DNA from: an uncultured Clostridia bacterium
GTDB taxonomy: Bacteria; Bacillota; Clostridia; Oscillospirales; Oscillospiraceae
Reading direction: 5' to 3'
Assembly: GCA_946619065.1 (NCBI GenBank)
Contig: CAMOLY010000027.1
Span: 1 to 10,640 of the forward strand
Length of the DNA stretch: 10,640 nt
In this document: in pieces, positions 1 to 6,532 of the stretch
How positions within the stretch are numbered: the stretch's first letter is position 1
Layout of the letters: every line of letters begins with the position of its first letter
Program-made: the position numbers and the translations under genes
The notes under the pieces: model-generated
The model's database searches: none
The model's input: only the letters and a program-made list of their open reading frames with translations
What the model was told of the DNA's origin: nothing

Positions 1-346
1 CCGCAATGATCGGGGCAGCGCCGGTGCCGGTGCCGCCGCCCATGCCGGCGGTGATAAAGACCATGTCGGTGCCCTCGAGAGCCTTTGCGATGGCCGCTCT
101 GGACTCCTCAGCCGACTTTTTGCCGATCTCCGGCTTGGAGCCGGCGCCCATGCCGCCGGTCAGCTTTTCGCCGATCTGAAGCTTGTTGGGGCACTTGGAC
201 TTGTTCAGGTCCTGACGGTCCGTGTTAATGATCAGAAAGTCAACGCCCTGTACGCCGGTGCTGAGCATCCGGTTGACGACGTTGTTGCCGGCGCCGCCGA
301 CGCCGATCACCTTAATATTTACAACTTTTTCGGGATAGTCTGCCAT
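1..346 (-). CDS. ftsZ: Cell division protein FtsZ, N-terminal part (runs off left edge)
   Basis: FtsZ is the tubulin-like GTPase that polymerises into the cytoplasmic Z-ring and recruits the divisome. About 115 N-terminal residues are visible; the rest lies beyond the left edge. The start of the nucleotide-binding fold reads [17 protein letters not shown] (residues 11-27), followed by FLIINTD (37-43) and [11 protein letters not shown] (72-82). The GTP-binding tubulin signature GGGTGTGA is at residues 103-110 (bases 17-40). The ATG at 344-346 is preceded by AGGAGGA (354-360) with a 7-nt spacer, which fixes the start. The gene is separated from ftsQ by an AT-rich 147-bp spacer containing a strong promoter, so it can be transcribed apart from the upstream operon. 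No ftsA lies between ftsQ and ftsZ. Identification is secure; only the C-terminal half, including the tail that binds partners, is unseen. Confidence 0.98.
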   Translation of the reverse strand, partial: MADYPEKVVNIKVIGVGGAGNNVVNRMLSTGVQGVDFLIINTDRQDLNKSKCPNKLQIGEKLTGGMGAGSKPEIGKKSAEESRAAIAKALEGTDMVFITAGMGGGTGTGAAPIIA

Positions 347-420
347 GCCTTCGTCCTCCTATGTATCTATCATTGGATCTCAATCCGAGAAATAGTGTGT
401 GCAGAGAATTTCCATTTATA

Positions 421-456
421 CTGTTTTATTTTATCGTGCTTTTCGCGATTGGTCAA
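421..456 (-). promoter_or_regulatory. Predicted sigma-A promoter for ftsZ
   Basis: On the minus strand, TTGACC (451-456) and TAAAAT (428-433) are separated by exactly 17 nt. This is one mismatch from consensus in the -35 box and one in the -10 box. It lies in an AT-rich intergenic stretch between ftsQ and ftsZ, in a window that is otherwise GC-rich. Transcription would begin near 421, giving a leader of about 75 nt before the ftsZ ATG. The boxes and spacing are seen directly; promoter activity is inferred. Confidence 0.75.
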
Positions 457-493
457 TAGATATTTTGCAAATTTTGAAAGTTTTACGATTTTT

Positions 494-1687
494 TCACCCA
501 AATGGCAGAAAATGCGCCCCGTCGTCATCGGTAAAGGTCAGATCGATGGTTCCGGATTTGTCCTTTCCGAGCTCCTTGAGGACCGAGTCCAGGTAGTTGA
601 GCTTGTAGGAGAGGTTTTCCGTGTTGCCCAGGCGGATCTGATACTGGGTTCCGTACCAGATGATGATGTCGTAGGAGGTCGAGACGTCCAGACCGACGAT
701 CTGTTCCGCAAAGGGTGACTGTTCAAGCTGCGGCAGAACCGCCAGCGTTGCGGTCTGCTTCGCGGCGATTTCAGACAGATCCGCACCGTCCGCCGCCGCG
801 GGCTTGATATAGTCTCCGATTTCCGGCACCTGAATCGGCATGCCGGCCACGATCAGATGCCCGTTCACCTGTTTTTCGTCGGCGTGCTCGAGGACGCGGC
901 CCTCCCGGCTGATCAGCCACCAGCCCCCTTGCTCATCCTGGATGCCGTAGGTCACGGTAAACTCGGTGACGGTGATGATCACGGTGTTCGGCAGCTTTTT
1001 CTTGATCTGGATTTCATTGATATAGGGCAGGGCGGCGTGGATCCGGGAGGCAACGCTCGCCTTGCTCAGACTCAGCAGGTTGTCGTCGATGTTGATGCCG
1101 GAGGCCTGGATGATCTCGTCCTTGCTGTAATAGCTGTGCCGCCCCGTCCCGGGAGTTTGTCCGGAGGTGTCCGACGCGGGATCGCCGGTCGGAGCGGTTT
1201 CGTCGGAACCGGCCAGAATATCCTTCCCGTCCGTGCCGAAATTCTGAACGTCAACGTGCTTGATTTTGAAAAAAATCATCATCGCAAGGACGATCACGCC
1301 GACAACGGCGAGCATGGTGACGAATTTAAAGCCGAAGTTTGTGTTGTAGACGCGGCGCGGTTTCCGCCGCTTCCGCTTCTGCGCCGGCTTTTGCGCAGCG
1401 GATTTCCGCTGCTCCTTTTCCCGGCCGGACGTGCCCTGCTCCTTTTCCCTGGCGCTGCGTTCCGGGCTGCGCCTTGTCTGCGGATCACCCGCCTGGGGTA
1501 CGGTGTGCACGGGCGCTTCGGCTTCCGGGTCTTCCCGCGCGGCGAGCCGTTCTCTGCGGGCCCGGGCCTGTTCGGAAGCGGTCCCAGTCTGCCGTCTGGG
1601 CGGCTGCGGGCCGCGGGTATTTCTGGGCCGTTCCCGGCTCACGGCAGTGTCCCTGCGCGAAACCGGCCGGCGATTGGATTCATCCAT
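494..1687 (-). CDS. ftsQ: Cell division protein FtsQ/DivIB with long basic N-terminal tail
   Basis: This is a bitopic membrane protein of the divisome that, with its FtsL/FtsB-type partners, helps control septal peptidoglycan synthesis. The start chosen is ATG 1687, giving 397 residues, because AAAGGCGG lies 9 nt upstream; a GTG ten codons earlier lacks any ribosome binding site. Residues 1-121 are a low-complexity cytoplasmic tail rich in Arg, Lys, Pro and Glu. One membrane segment follows (about 122-141, FVTMLAVVGVIVLAMMIFF). An extracytoplasmic POTRA domain then begins with IKHVDVQNFG and continues with YYSKDEIIQASGI, LPYINEIQIKKKLPNTVIIT and WWLISREGRVLE, as expected for FtsQ/DivIB, followed by the beta domain. 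A Gly/Ser/Thr/Pro/Asp-rich insertion of about 35 residues interrupts the POTRA domain early. The tail and insertion explain a length well above the family's usual 250-300 residues. The family is clear from architecture and position before ftsZ. Confidence 0.93.
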   Translation of the reverse strand: MDESNRRPVSRRDTAVSRERPRNTRGPQPPRRQTGTASEQARARRERLAAREDPEAEAPVHTVPQAGDPQTRRSPERSAREKEQGTSGREKEQRKSAAQKPAQKRKRRKPRRVYNTNFGFKFVTMLAVVGVIVLAMMIFFKIKHVDVQNFGTDGKDILAGSDETAPTGDPASDTSGQTPGTGRHSYYSKDEIIQASGINIDDNLLSLSKASVASRIHAALPYINEIQIKKKLPNTVIITVTEFTVTYGIQDEQGGWWLISREGRVLEHADEKQVNGHLIVAGMPIQVPEIGDYIKPAAADGADLSEIAAKQTATLAVLPQLEQSPFAEQIVGLDVSTSYDIIIWYGTQYQIRLGNTENLSYKLNYLDSVLKELGKDKSGTIDLTFTDDDGAHFLPFG

Positions 1688-1696
1688 AGCTGTTAT

Positions 1697-1704
1697 CCGC
1701 CTTT
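1697..1704 (-). promoter_or_regulatory. Ribosome binding site that sets the ftsQ start
   Basis: AAAGGCGG on the minus strand lies 9 nt before ATG 1687. It supports this ATG over the in-frame GTG at 1715-1717, whose upstream sequence has no purine-rich Shine-Dalgarno match. The site sits immediately downstream of an imperfect hairpin. Confidence 0.6.
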
Positions 1705-1706
1705 CT

Positions 1707-1749
1707 GCGAAACGCACCGACAGTGCAAAACCGTCGGCGTGGGTTTCGC
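1707..1749 (-). repeat. Imperfect inverted repeat (hairpin) upstream of ftsQ
   Basis: In the murA-ftsQ spacer, the arms GCGAAAC and GTTTCGC (7 bp, at 1743-1749 and 1707-1713) enclose a further inner stem: CAC/GTG and CGAC/GTCG around a small mismatch and a 2-nt bulge. The loop is about 11 nt. There is no following U-run, so it is not a standard intrinsic terminator. It ends 2 nt before the ftsQ ribosome binding site. It may affect ftsQ translation or mRNA stability, but function is unknown. Confidence 0.5.
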
Positions 1750-1810
1750 CAGAAATGTATGTAAGATTGATTTCGGGAAGTCCCGCTGCATAGAACGGGG
1801 AAAGCTGCCG

Positions 1811-3052
1811 TTAAACTTCCCGCAGATTTGCCCCCAGCGTGCACAGATTCGGGATCAGATCCTGATAACCGCGCCGAAGGATCCTGGCCCCGCGGATCAG
1901 GCTTTCCCCCTGGGCCCCCAGGGCCGCAAGGAGCATCGCCGCTCCGCCCCGGAGATCTGTCACGGTGACGTCGGCTCCGTGGAGCTGCTCGACGCCCCGG
2001 ATTCGCAGGATCTGCCCTGCGGTTTCCAGATTCGCCCCCATGGCAAGCAGGGCGGGAATGTGGTGAAAACGCGACCCGAAGACGCGCTCCTCCACCACGG
2101 TTATTCCGTCCGAGCGGAGCAGCGCGGCCGTGACCAGCGGCTGGGCGTCGGTCGGAAACCCCGGGTATGGAGCGGTGACGATCGGCGGCACCGCGTGCAG
2201 ACCTCCGGCGCGGACGGTCAGGGTGTCCTCCGTTTCCGCAAGCTCGCAGCCGGCGGTGCGCAGCGCGTCGAGCACCGGCTTTGAGAGCTCCGGGCGGACG
2301 CCGGTCAGCGTGATTTCGCCGCCGGCGCAGGCTGCCGCGCAGAGATAGGTCACCGTTTCCATCCGATCCGGCAGGATTTCATGGGCGGTTCCGTGGAGCG
2401 GGCCGGGCGTCAGCGTCAGGCAGGAGGTGCCGATCCCGGTGATCTGCGCGCCGCAGCCGGATAAAAAGGCCGCCAGGGAGGAAACCTCCGGCTCCTTTGC
2501 CGCGCCGATGATCCGGACGGGTCCGTCCGCGCCGAGCGCGGAGAGCAGAAGGTTTTCGGTGGCTCCCACGCTGGGGAAGGGGAGCTCGACCACCCCGGCG
2601 TGCAGCTTTCCGGATCCGATGATCCGGTCTGTCTCGGCGGAAATCTGCGCGCCGAGACGCTCCATGGCCCGAATGTGATAATCCACCGGCCGGAAGCCGA
2701 GCCAATCTCCGCCCGGGAAGGGGATGGAGGCGCGGCCGCAGGAGGTCAGGAGGGCGCCGAGAAAGAGGACGGATGCGCGCATCTGACAGGCCAGCTCGTT
2801 CGGGATCTCCGCGGGCTGCATCTGTGTGCTGTCTACAAGCAGGGTATCGCCGTCCCAGACGGTGGAAATCCGCAGCGTGTGCAGGATCTGCTCGGTCAGC
2901 TCGATATCCAGGATTTTCGGGCAGTTGCGCAGGACGAATTTCCCGCGAACAGCCGCAGTCGCGGCAAGGATCGGCAGGGCGTCGTTTTTGGCCCCGTGGA
3001 TCCGCACCGTTCCGTGCAGCGCAGCGCCGCCCGTAACTTGTATGGAGTCCAA
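1811..3052 (-). CDS. murA: UDP-N-acetylglucosamine 1-carboxyvinyltransferase MurA, Asp-type active site
   Basis: MurA transfers enolpyruvate from PEP to UDP-GlcNAc, the committed cytoplasmic step of peptidoglycan precursor synthesis. The start is TTG 3052 (413 residues, close to the usual 415-430), preceded by AAAGGAGGG with a 6-nt spacer; an in-frame ATG at 3085 lacks a ribosome binding site. Recognisable motifs are HGAKNDALPIL with Lys22 and Asn23, QMRASVLFLGALL, RPVDYHI (Arg121), YPGFPTDAQ (Asp302), RFHHIPALLAMGA and RRGYQDLIPNL (Arg394). These match E. coli K22, N23, R120, D305 and R397 almost residue for residue. The loop that normally reads PGGC is PGGDWLG, putting Asp116 where E. coli has Cys115, the residue alkylated by fosfomycin. 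Asp-type MurA enzymes of mycobacteria and chlamydiae are active and fosfomycin-insensitive, so activity with resistance is inferred. The gene lies between murG and ftsQ, where Bacillus has murB. Confidence 0.96.
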   Translation of the reverse strand: MDSIQVTGGAALHGTVRIHGAKNDALPILAATAAVRGKFVLRNCPKILDIELTEQILHTLRISTVWDGDTLLVDSTQMQPAEIPNELACQMRASVLFLGALLTSCGRASIPFPGGDWLGFRPVDYHIRAMERLGAQISAETDRIIGSGKLHAGVVELPFPSVGATENLLLSALGADGPVRIIGAAKEPEVSSLAAFLSGCGAQITGIGTSCLTLTPGPLHGTAHEILPDRMETVTYLCAAACAGGEITLTGVRPELSKPVLDALRTAGCELAETEDTLTVRAGGLHAVPPIVTAPYPGFPTDAQPLVTAALLRSDGITVVEERVFGSRFHHIPALLAMGANLETAGQILRIRGVEQLHGADVTVTDLRGGAAMLLAALGAQGESLIRGARILRRGYQDLIPNLCTLGANLREV

Positions 3053-3058
3053 AAGAAT

Positions 3059-3067
3059 CCCTCCTTT
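3059..3067 (-). promoter_or_regulatory. Ribosome binding site selecting the murA TTG start
   Basis: AAAGGAGGG on the minus strand lies 6 nt before TTG 3050-3052. The only in-frame ATG (3083-3085) is upstream of this site and is preceded by a C-rich run with no Shine-Dalgarno match. From TTG, the catalytic Lys and Asn fall at residues 22 and 23, the same numbers as in E. coli MurA. Confidence 0.85.
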
Positions 3068-3111
3068 ACAGCCTATTCTATGCATGAGGGGGGGATCATG
3101 TGCCGGAAGAT

Positions 3112-4233
3112 TCAGCGCCCCAGCTCCAGAATGGTCTGGCAGATGCGTTCCGCGCTGTCCACGACCGCCATGCCGTGCAGGGCTTCCGTCATCGCCGCGC
3201 GTCGGGCGTTGTCATTTAACAGGTTTTCTGCCGCCGTGTAGAGCTGCTCCGCCGTCAGATCCTGTTCCCGCAGAACCATTGCCGCGCCGCGGCGTTCGAG
3301 CACCCTGGCGTTTTTCTCCTGATGGTTGTCTGTGACGTTCGGCGAGGGGATGATGATACAGGGTGTTCCCGCCGCCTGGATCTCGTTGAGCGTGGAGGCG
3401 CCGGCCCGGGTAATGATCAGGTCGGCGGCAGCCATCAGCTCCGGCATGTTGAAGATGTATTCCCGCAGATCGATGTCCGGGTGCGCCTTCAGATCCACGC
3501 CGTGCTCCCGCACATAGTCCGGCATCCAGGTCCAGCCGAAGGAGCCGGTGGCGTGGACGTGGTGCCAGGGGCAGCCGTTTTTGCACTCCAGCGCCATGAA
3601 ATCGGTGATCAGATGATTCATCTCCCGCGCCCCGAGACTGCCCCAGGCGGAGACGACGAGGGGACGGCCGTCCAGTTTCAGTCTGGCCCGGGCCTCGTCG
3701 CGCTTTGTGTAGAGGAACTCCTCCCGCACCGGCATGCCGACGACGGAGACCCGTTCCGGATGCTTGTAGTATTCGCGGCTCTCCGGGAAGCAGACCATGA
3801 TCCGGCTTGCGTTGTCGGCAACCATGCGGGTGGTCAGACCGGGCATTGCGTTGGCCTCGTGCACCGCGGTGGGGATGCCGCGCTTTGCACCCTGCTTCAG
3901 CATCGGGTAGGAGGCGTAGCCGCCGGTGCCGACAATGACGTCGGGCCGGAAGTCCCGGATGATCCGGTCCGCCTTCCTCAGCGAGCTGCGGAGGTTTTTC
4001 AGCGTCACGACGTTGTGCCAGATGCATTTCGGCGTCAGCTTACGCTGATAGTTGGAAATCTTCAGCGTCTTCAGGGCAAAGCCCTCGCGCGGGACAAGCT
4101 TTTCCTCCATCCCGCCATCTGCGCCGACGAAGAGAATCTTTGTCTCAGGCTTTCGCGACAGCAGCAGTTTTGCCACCGAAATCGCCGGATTGATATGTCC
4201 TGCGGTTCCGCCGCAGGTAAAAACCACGTTCAT
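3112..4233 (-). CDS. murG: UDP-N-acetylglucosamine--N-acetylmuramyl-(pentapeptide) pyrophosphoryl-undecaprenol GlcNAc transferase MurG
   Basis: MurG is a peripheral enzyme on the inner membrane face that adds GlcNAc to lipid I to make lipid II. The 373 residues form the GT-B fold typical of the family. The N-terminal glycine loop is CGGTAGHINPA (residues 8-17). The acceptor-side motifs GTGGYASYP (102-110) and HEANAMPGL (125-133) follow. The C-terminal UDP-GlcNAc domain has TRAGASTLNEI (275-285) and PSPNVTDNHQEKNA (296-309). The second glycine loop reads WGSLGA (197-202), where most MurG proteins have GGSxGA. The ATG at 4231-4233 overlaps the ftsW stop as ATGA, and GGGGAGG (4242-4248) lies 8 nt upstream within ftsW, suggesting translational coupling. 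An in-frame extension further upstream would lie inside ftsW and is not used. Identification is secure. Confidence 0.97.
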   Translation of the reverse strand: MNVVFTCGGTAGHINPAISVAKLLLSRKPETKILFVGADGGMEEKLVPREGFALKTLKISNYQRKLTPKCIWHNVVTLKNLRSSLRKADRIIRDFRPDVIVGTGGYASYPMLKQGAKRGIPTAVHEANAMPGLTTRMVADNASRIMVCFPESREYYKHPERVSVVGMPVREEFLYTKRDEARARLKLDGRPLVVSAWGSLGAREMNHLITDFMALECKNGCPWHHVHATGSFGWTWMPDYVREHGVDLKAHPDIDLREYIFNMPELMAAADLIITRAGASTLNEIQAAGTPCIIIPSPNVTDNHQEKNARVLERRGAAMVLREQDLTAEQLYTAAENLLNDNARRAAMTEALHGMAVVDSAERICQTILELGR

Positions 4234-5405
4234 GCCTTCTGCCTCCCCAGAGCCTGCTTGTTGACGCACCAGCGCGACACGCTGAGCACGACGCCCATCT
4301 CAAACATCTGCAGCAGCAGCGCCGTGCCGCCGTAGGAGAAGAAGGGCAGCGAGATGCCGGTGGCGGGCAGGAAATTGGTGACCACGCCGATGTTGAAGAA
4401 GACCTGGATTGCGAGCTTGGTGGAGAAGCCCGCAGCCACCAGGGTCCCGAACCGGTCGCGGGCGTGGATCGCGATCCAGTAGCCGCGCAGGATCAGGAGC
4501 ATGAACAGGAGGATCACGGCGATTGCGCCGATCAGACCCAGCTCCTCACAGACGACGGCAAAGATATAATCGTTTTGTGCCTCAGGCAGATAGAGGTGCT
4601 TCTGCCGGCTCTTGCCGAAGCCGAGGCCCAGCAGACCGCCGGAGCTGATCGCGTAGCGGGACTGGATGATCTGGTAGCCGGTCCCCAGCGGGTCGCTTTC
4701 CGGATCCTGCCAGGCGGTCACGCGGTTTCCGGCGTAGCCCCGGTTGGACAGATAGACAAACAAGAACACGCCGAATACGACGGCGCCAATCACGAACCAG
4801 GGCCAGCGGGTTCCGCCGATCATCATCATCAGGGCGCCGATCACGCAGATGATCAGCGTGGCGGACAGATGCTTCTGCGCCACCAGCAGACCGGCAATGG
4901 CTCCGAGGATTAAAACGTAGGGCAGGACGCCATAGCGGAAGGTGTCCATCTTATCCTGCCAGACGGCCATCATTGCGGCAAAGGAGAGGATCAGGCCGAG
5001 CTTCGCAATCTCGGACGGCTGAAACTCAAGACCCAGCCGGAGCCAGCGGGTCGCGCCGTTGTGCGTCACGCCGACGCCGGGGATCAGGACCATCAGGAGC
5101 AGAACTATGGAGGCCACCAGGATCGGAATGGACAGCCGGTACCAGATGAAGTAGTTCAGACGGCCGACCACGATCGTGACCACGATGCCGAGGGCGGCGA
5201 AGCCTGCCTGCCGCACGAAATAATAGGCGGAGTTGCCGGTGTCATAGTAGGCCTTCGCGTAGCTCGCCGAAAACATCATCAGAACGCCGATGCTGGTCAG
5301 CAGAACGGTCAGAACCAGATAGGGCAGGTCGAGAATGCCCGTCTCATCCAGCTTTTCCGGTCTCAGCCGCTGGGAAGGGTCTCGTTTTTTATGAAACAGA
5401 GCCAT
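4230..5405 (-). CDS. ftsW: SEDS peptidoglycan polymerase FtsW (or SpoVE)
   Basis: This is a polytopic membrane glycosyltransferase of the SEDS family that polymerises lipid II together with a class B PBP. The ATG at 5403-5405 is preceded by GGAGGA (5412-5417, 6-nt spacer) and gives 391 residues with about ten hydrophobic segments. Family motifs are MMFSASYAKAYY (43-54), NGATRWLRLG and FQPSEIAKLGL (128-138), GTGYQIIQSRYAISSGGL (241-258), PEAQNDYIFAVVCEELG (274-290) and LPFFSYGGTALLLQ (353-366). Asp279 in the QND motif aligns with the catalytically important Asp297 of E. coli FtsW. The segment that is PDLGT in E. coli FtsW reads KHLSAT (178-183). The gene follows mraY directly, where murD often intervenes, and ends in a 4-nt overlap with murG. 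FtsW and SpoVE cannot be told apart from this sequence; a SpoVD-like PBP at the head of the cluster makes SpoVE possible if the organism sporulates. Confidence 0.94.
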   Translation of the reverse strand: MALFHKKRDPSQRLRPEKLDETGILDLPYLVLTVLLTSIGVLMMFSASYAKAYYDTGNSAYYFVRQAGFAALGIVVTIVVGRLNYFIWYRLSIPILVASIVLLLMVLIPGVGVTHNGATRWLRLGLEFQPSEIAKLGLILSFAAMMAVWQDKMDTFRYGVLPYVLILGAIAGLLVAQKHLSATLIICVIGALMMMIGGTRWPWFVIGAVVFGVFLFVYLSNRGYAGNRVTAWQDPESDPLGTGYQIIQSRYAISSGGLLGLGFGKSRQKHLYLPEAQNDYIFAVVCEELGLIGAIAVILLFMLLILRGYWIAIHARDRFGTLVAAGFSTKLAIQVFFNIGVVTNFLPATGISLPFFSYGGTALLLQMFEMGVVLSVSRWCVNKQALGRQKA

Positions 5406-5503
5406 GAAGAATCCTCCAAAGGAAGCAATCCGGCTTCCGGGAAGTGTGACGCGGCCTCGCCGCGGTTTCTGAAACGGATGGACCCGCCTCAGAAAGAAGC
5501 AGT
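5406..5503 (-). other. mraY-ftsW spacer with two small hairpins; no murD
   Basis: This 98-bp gap lies where murD is often found, but it has no murD reading frame or remnant. It holds two short perfect inverted repeats. CGCGGC and GCCGCG surround a 3-nt loop (5450-5464). GGAAGC and GCTTCC surround a 6-nt loop (5421-5438), ending 3 nt before the ftsW ribosome binding site. Neither is followed by a U-run, so termination is unlikely. Effects on mRNA processing or ftsW translation are possible but unproven. Confidence 0.45.
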
Positions 5504-6493
5504 TTATCGGATCGGAGCTGTCGCAAGCCAGGCCAGCACGCACATTGCCAGGCTGACTGCGGTGAAGACGACAAAGATTTTCACTTCACTCCAGCCGCAG
5601 AGCTCAAAGTGGTGGTGGATCGGCGTCATTTTGAAGATGCGCTTGCCATGGGTGGCCTTGAAATAGGTCACCTGCATGATGACGGAGACGGTTTCCACAA
5701 TGTAGACGAAGCCAACCAGGATCAGGATCAGGGGCATATCCAGCGCAAAGGCCAGGCCGCAGACCGCGCCGCCCAGGAAGAGGGAGCCGGTATCGCCCAT
5801 GAAGGTCTTTGCGGGGTGGAAGTTATAGCAGAGGAAGCCGAACAGGCCGCCCAGCAGAACAGCCGGGAAGAACGCGAGCTCCGCCTTCCCGCGGGCGATG
5901 GCCGTGACCAGGAAGAACACCATGACCGGCAGAGTCACGCCGGTGGCCAGACCGTCCACGCCGTCGGTCAGATTGACGGCGTTTACCGTGCCGACAATGA
6001 CAAAGACTGCGAAGGCGATGTAGACCCAGATCGGAATATTCCAGCGGATCGAGGTGAAGGGGATCCAGAGCGAGGAGGTCAGATGCCCCGCCCGGTAGAG
6101 CAGATACAGATAGAGGGCGGAGGCGGCCAGCTGCAGCAGGATTTTCTGCAGGGCGTTGAGGCCCAGATTCTGCTTCTTTTTCACCTTGAAGAAGTCGTCC
6201 AGAAAGCCGATCGCGCCGAAAACCAGGGCAAAGGCGAAGACCAGCATCGCGGTCCAGCTTTTGTAGATCAGGCAGAGGACAAGGGTGCCGATTGCGGACG
6301 CAAGGATGAAGATCAGTCCGCCCATTGCCGGCGTTCCGGACTTGGAGGCGTGCCAGGTCGGTCCGATTTCGCGGATCGTCTGTCCCGCCTTCATCGCCCG
6401 CAGCCAGGGGATGATGAACCACCCGGCAATCAAGGCAATCAGGTAAGCGGGGATGATGGAAAGCATGATGGTAAGAATCTGACGGTCTATCAT
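5504..6493 (-). CDS. mraY: Phospho-N-acetylmuramoyl-pentapeptide-transferase MraY
   Basis: MraY is an integral membrane enzyme that transfers phospho-MurNAc-pentapeptide from UDP to undecaprenyl phosphate, forming lipid I. The protein has 329 residues and about ten hydrophobic segments. Signature motifs are SGTPAMGGLIF (52-62), FLDDFFKVKKK (97-107) with the paired aspartates Asp99 and Asp100, NAVNLTDGVDGLA (171-183), FHPAKTFMGDTGSL (225-238) with Asp234, and MTPIHHHFEL (289-298), the histidine loop that separates MraY from WecA-type relatives. The ATG at 6491-6493 has GGAGGG (6501-6506) 7 nt upstream. It follows murF by 39 bp and precedes ftsW by 98 bp. All catalytic motifs are intact and the length is normal. 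Confidence 0.98.
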   Translation of the reverse strand: MIDRQILTIMLSIIPAYLIALIAGWFIIPWLRAMKAGQTIREIGPTWHASKSGTPAMGGLIFILASAIGTLVLCLIYKSWTAMLVFAFALVFGAIGFLDDFFKVKKKQNLGLNALQKILLQLAASALYLYLLYRAGHLTSSLWIPFTSIRWNIPIWVYIAFAVFVIVGTVNAVNLTDGVDGLATGVTLPVMVFFLVTAIARGKAELAFFPAVLLGGLFGFLCYNFHPAKTFMGDTGSLFLGGAVCGLAFALDMPLILILVGFVYIVETVSVIMQVTYFKATHGKRIFKMTPIHHHFELCGWSEVKIFVVFTAVSLAMCVLAWLATAPIR

Positions 6494-6532
6494 GGGAAAT
6501 CCCTCCGATGTATCCGAATGAAATTGCGAATG

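Noticed and set aside
371..383. ATTG/CAAT inverted repeat in the ftsZ leader as an operator
   Set aside because: Only 4-bp arms in an AT-rich stretch, which is readily explained by chance.
465..500. Possible intrinsic terminator after ftsQ
   Set aside because: The region is AT-rich with A and T runs, but there is no GC-rich stem; it fits a promoter upstream region better.
857..2284. 475-codon open frame on the plus strand opposite ftsQ and murA
   Set aside because: It lies antisense to two clear genes, has a composition typical of GC-rich shadow frames, and encodes no recognisable domain.
3088..3094. Run of seven G (C7 on the coding strand) between murG and murA as a phase-variation tract
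   Set aside because: It is outside both coding regions and lies upstream of the murA ribosome binding site; housekeeping genes are unlikely to phase vary.
3322..4335. 337-codon plus-strand open frame opposite murG
   Set aside because: Antisense shadow of murG and the ftsW end, rich in Asp, His and Gly, with no known motif.
5406..5543. 46-codon N-terminal extension of ftsW
   Set aside because: It would overlap the mraY end, and the ATG at 5405 has a strong ribosome binding site and a normal FtsW N-terminus.
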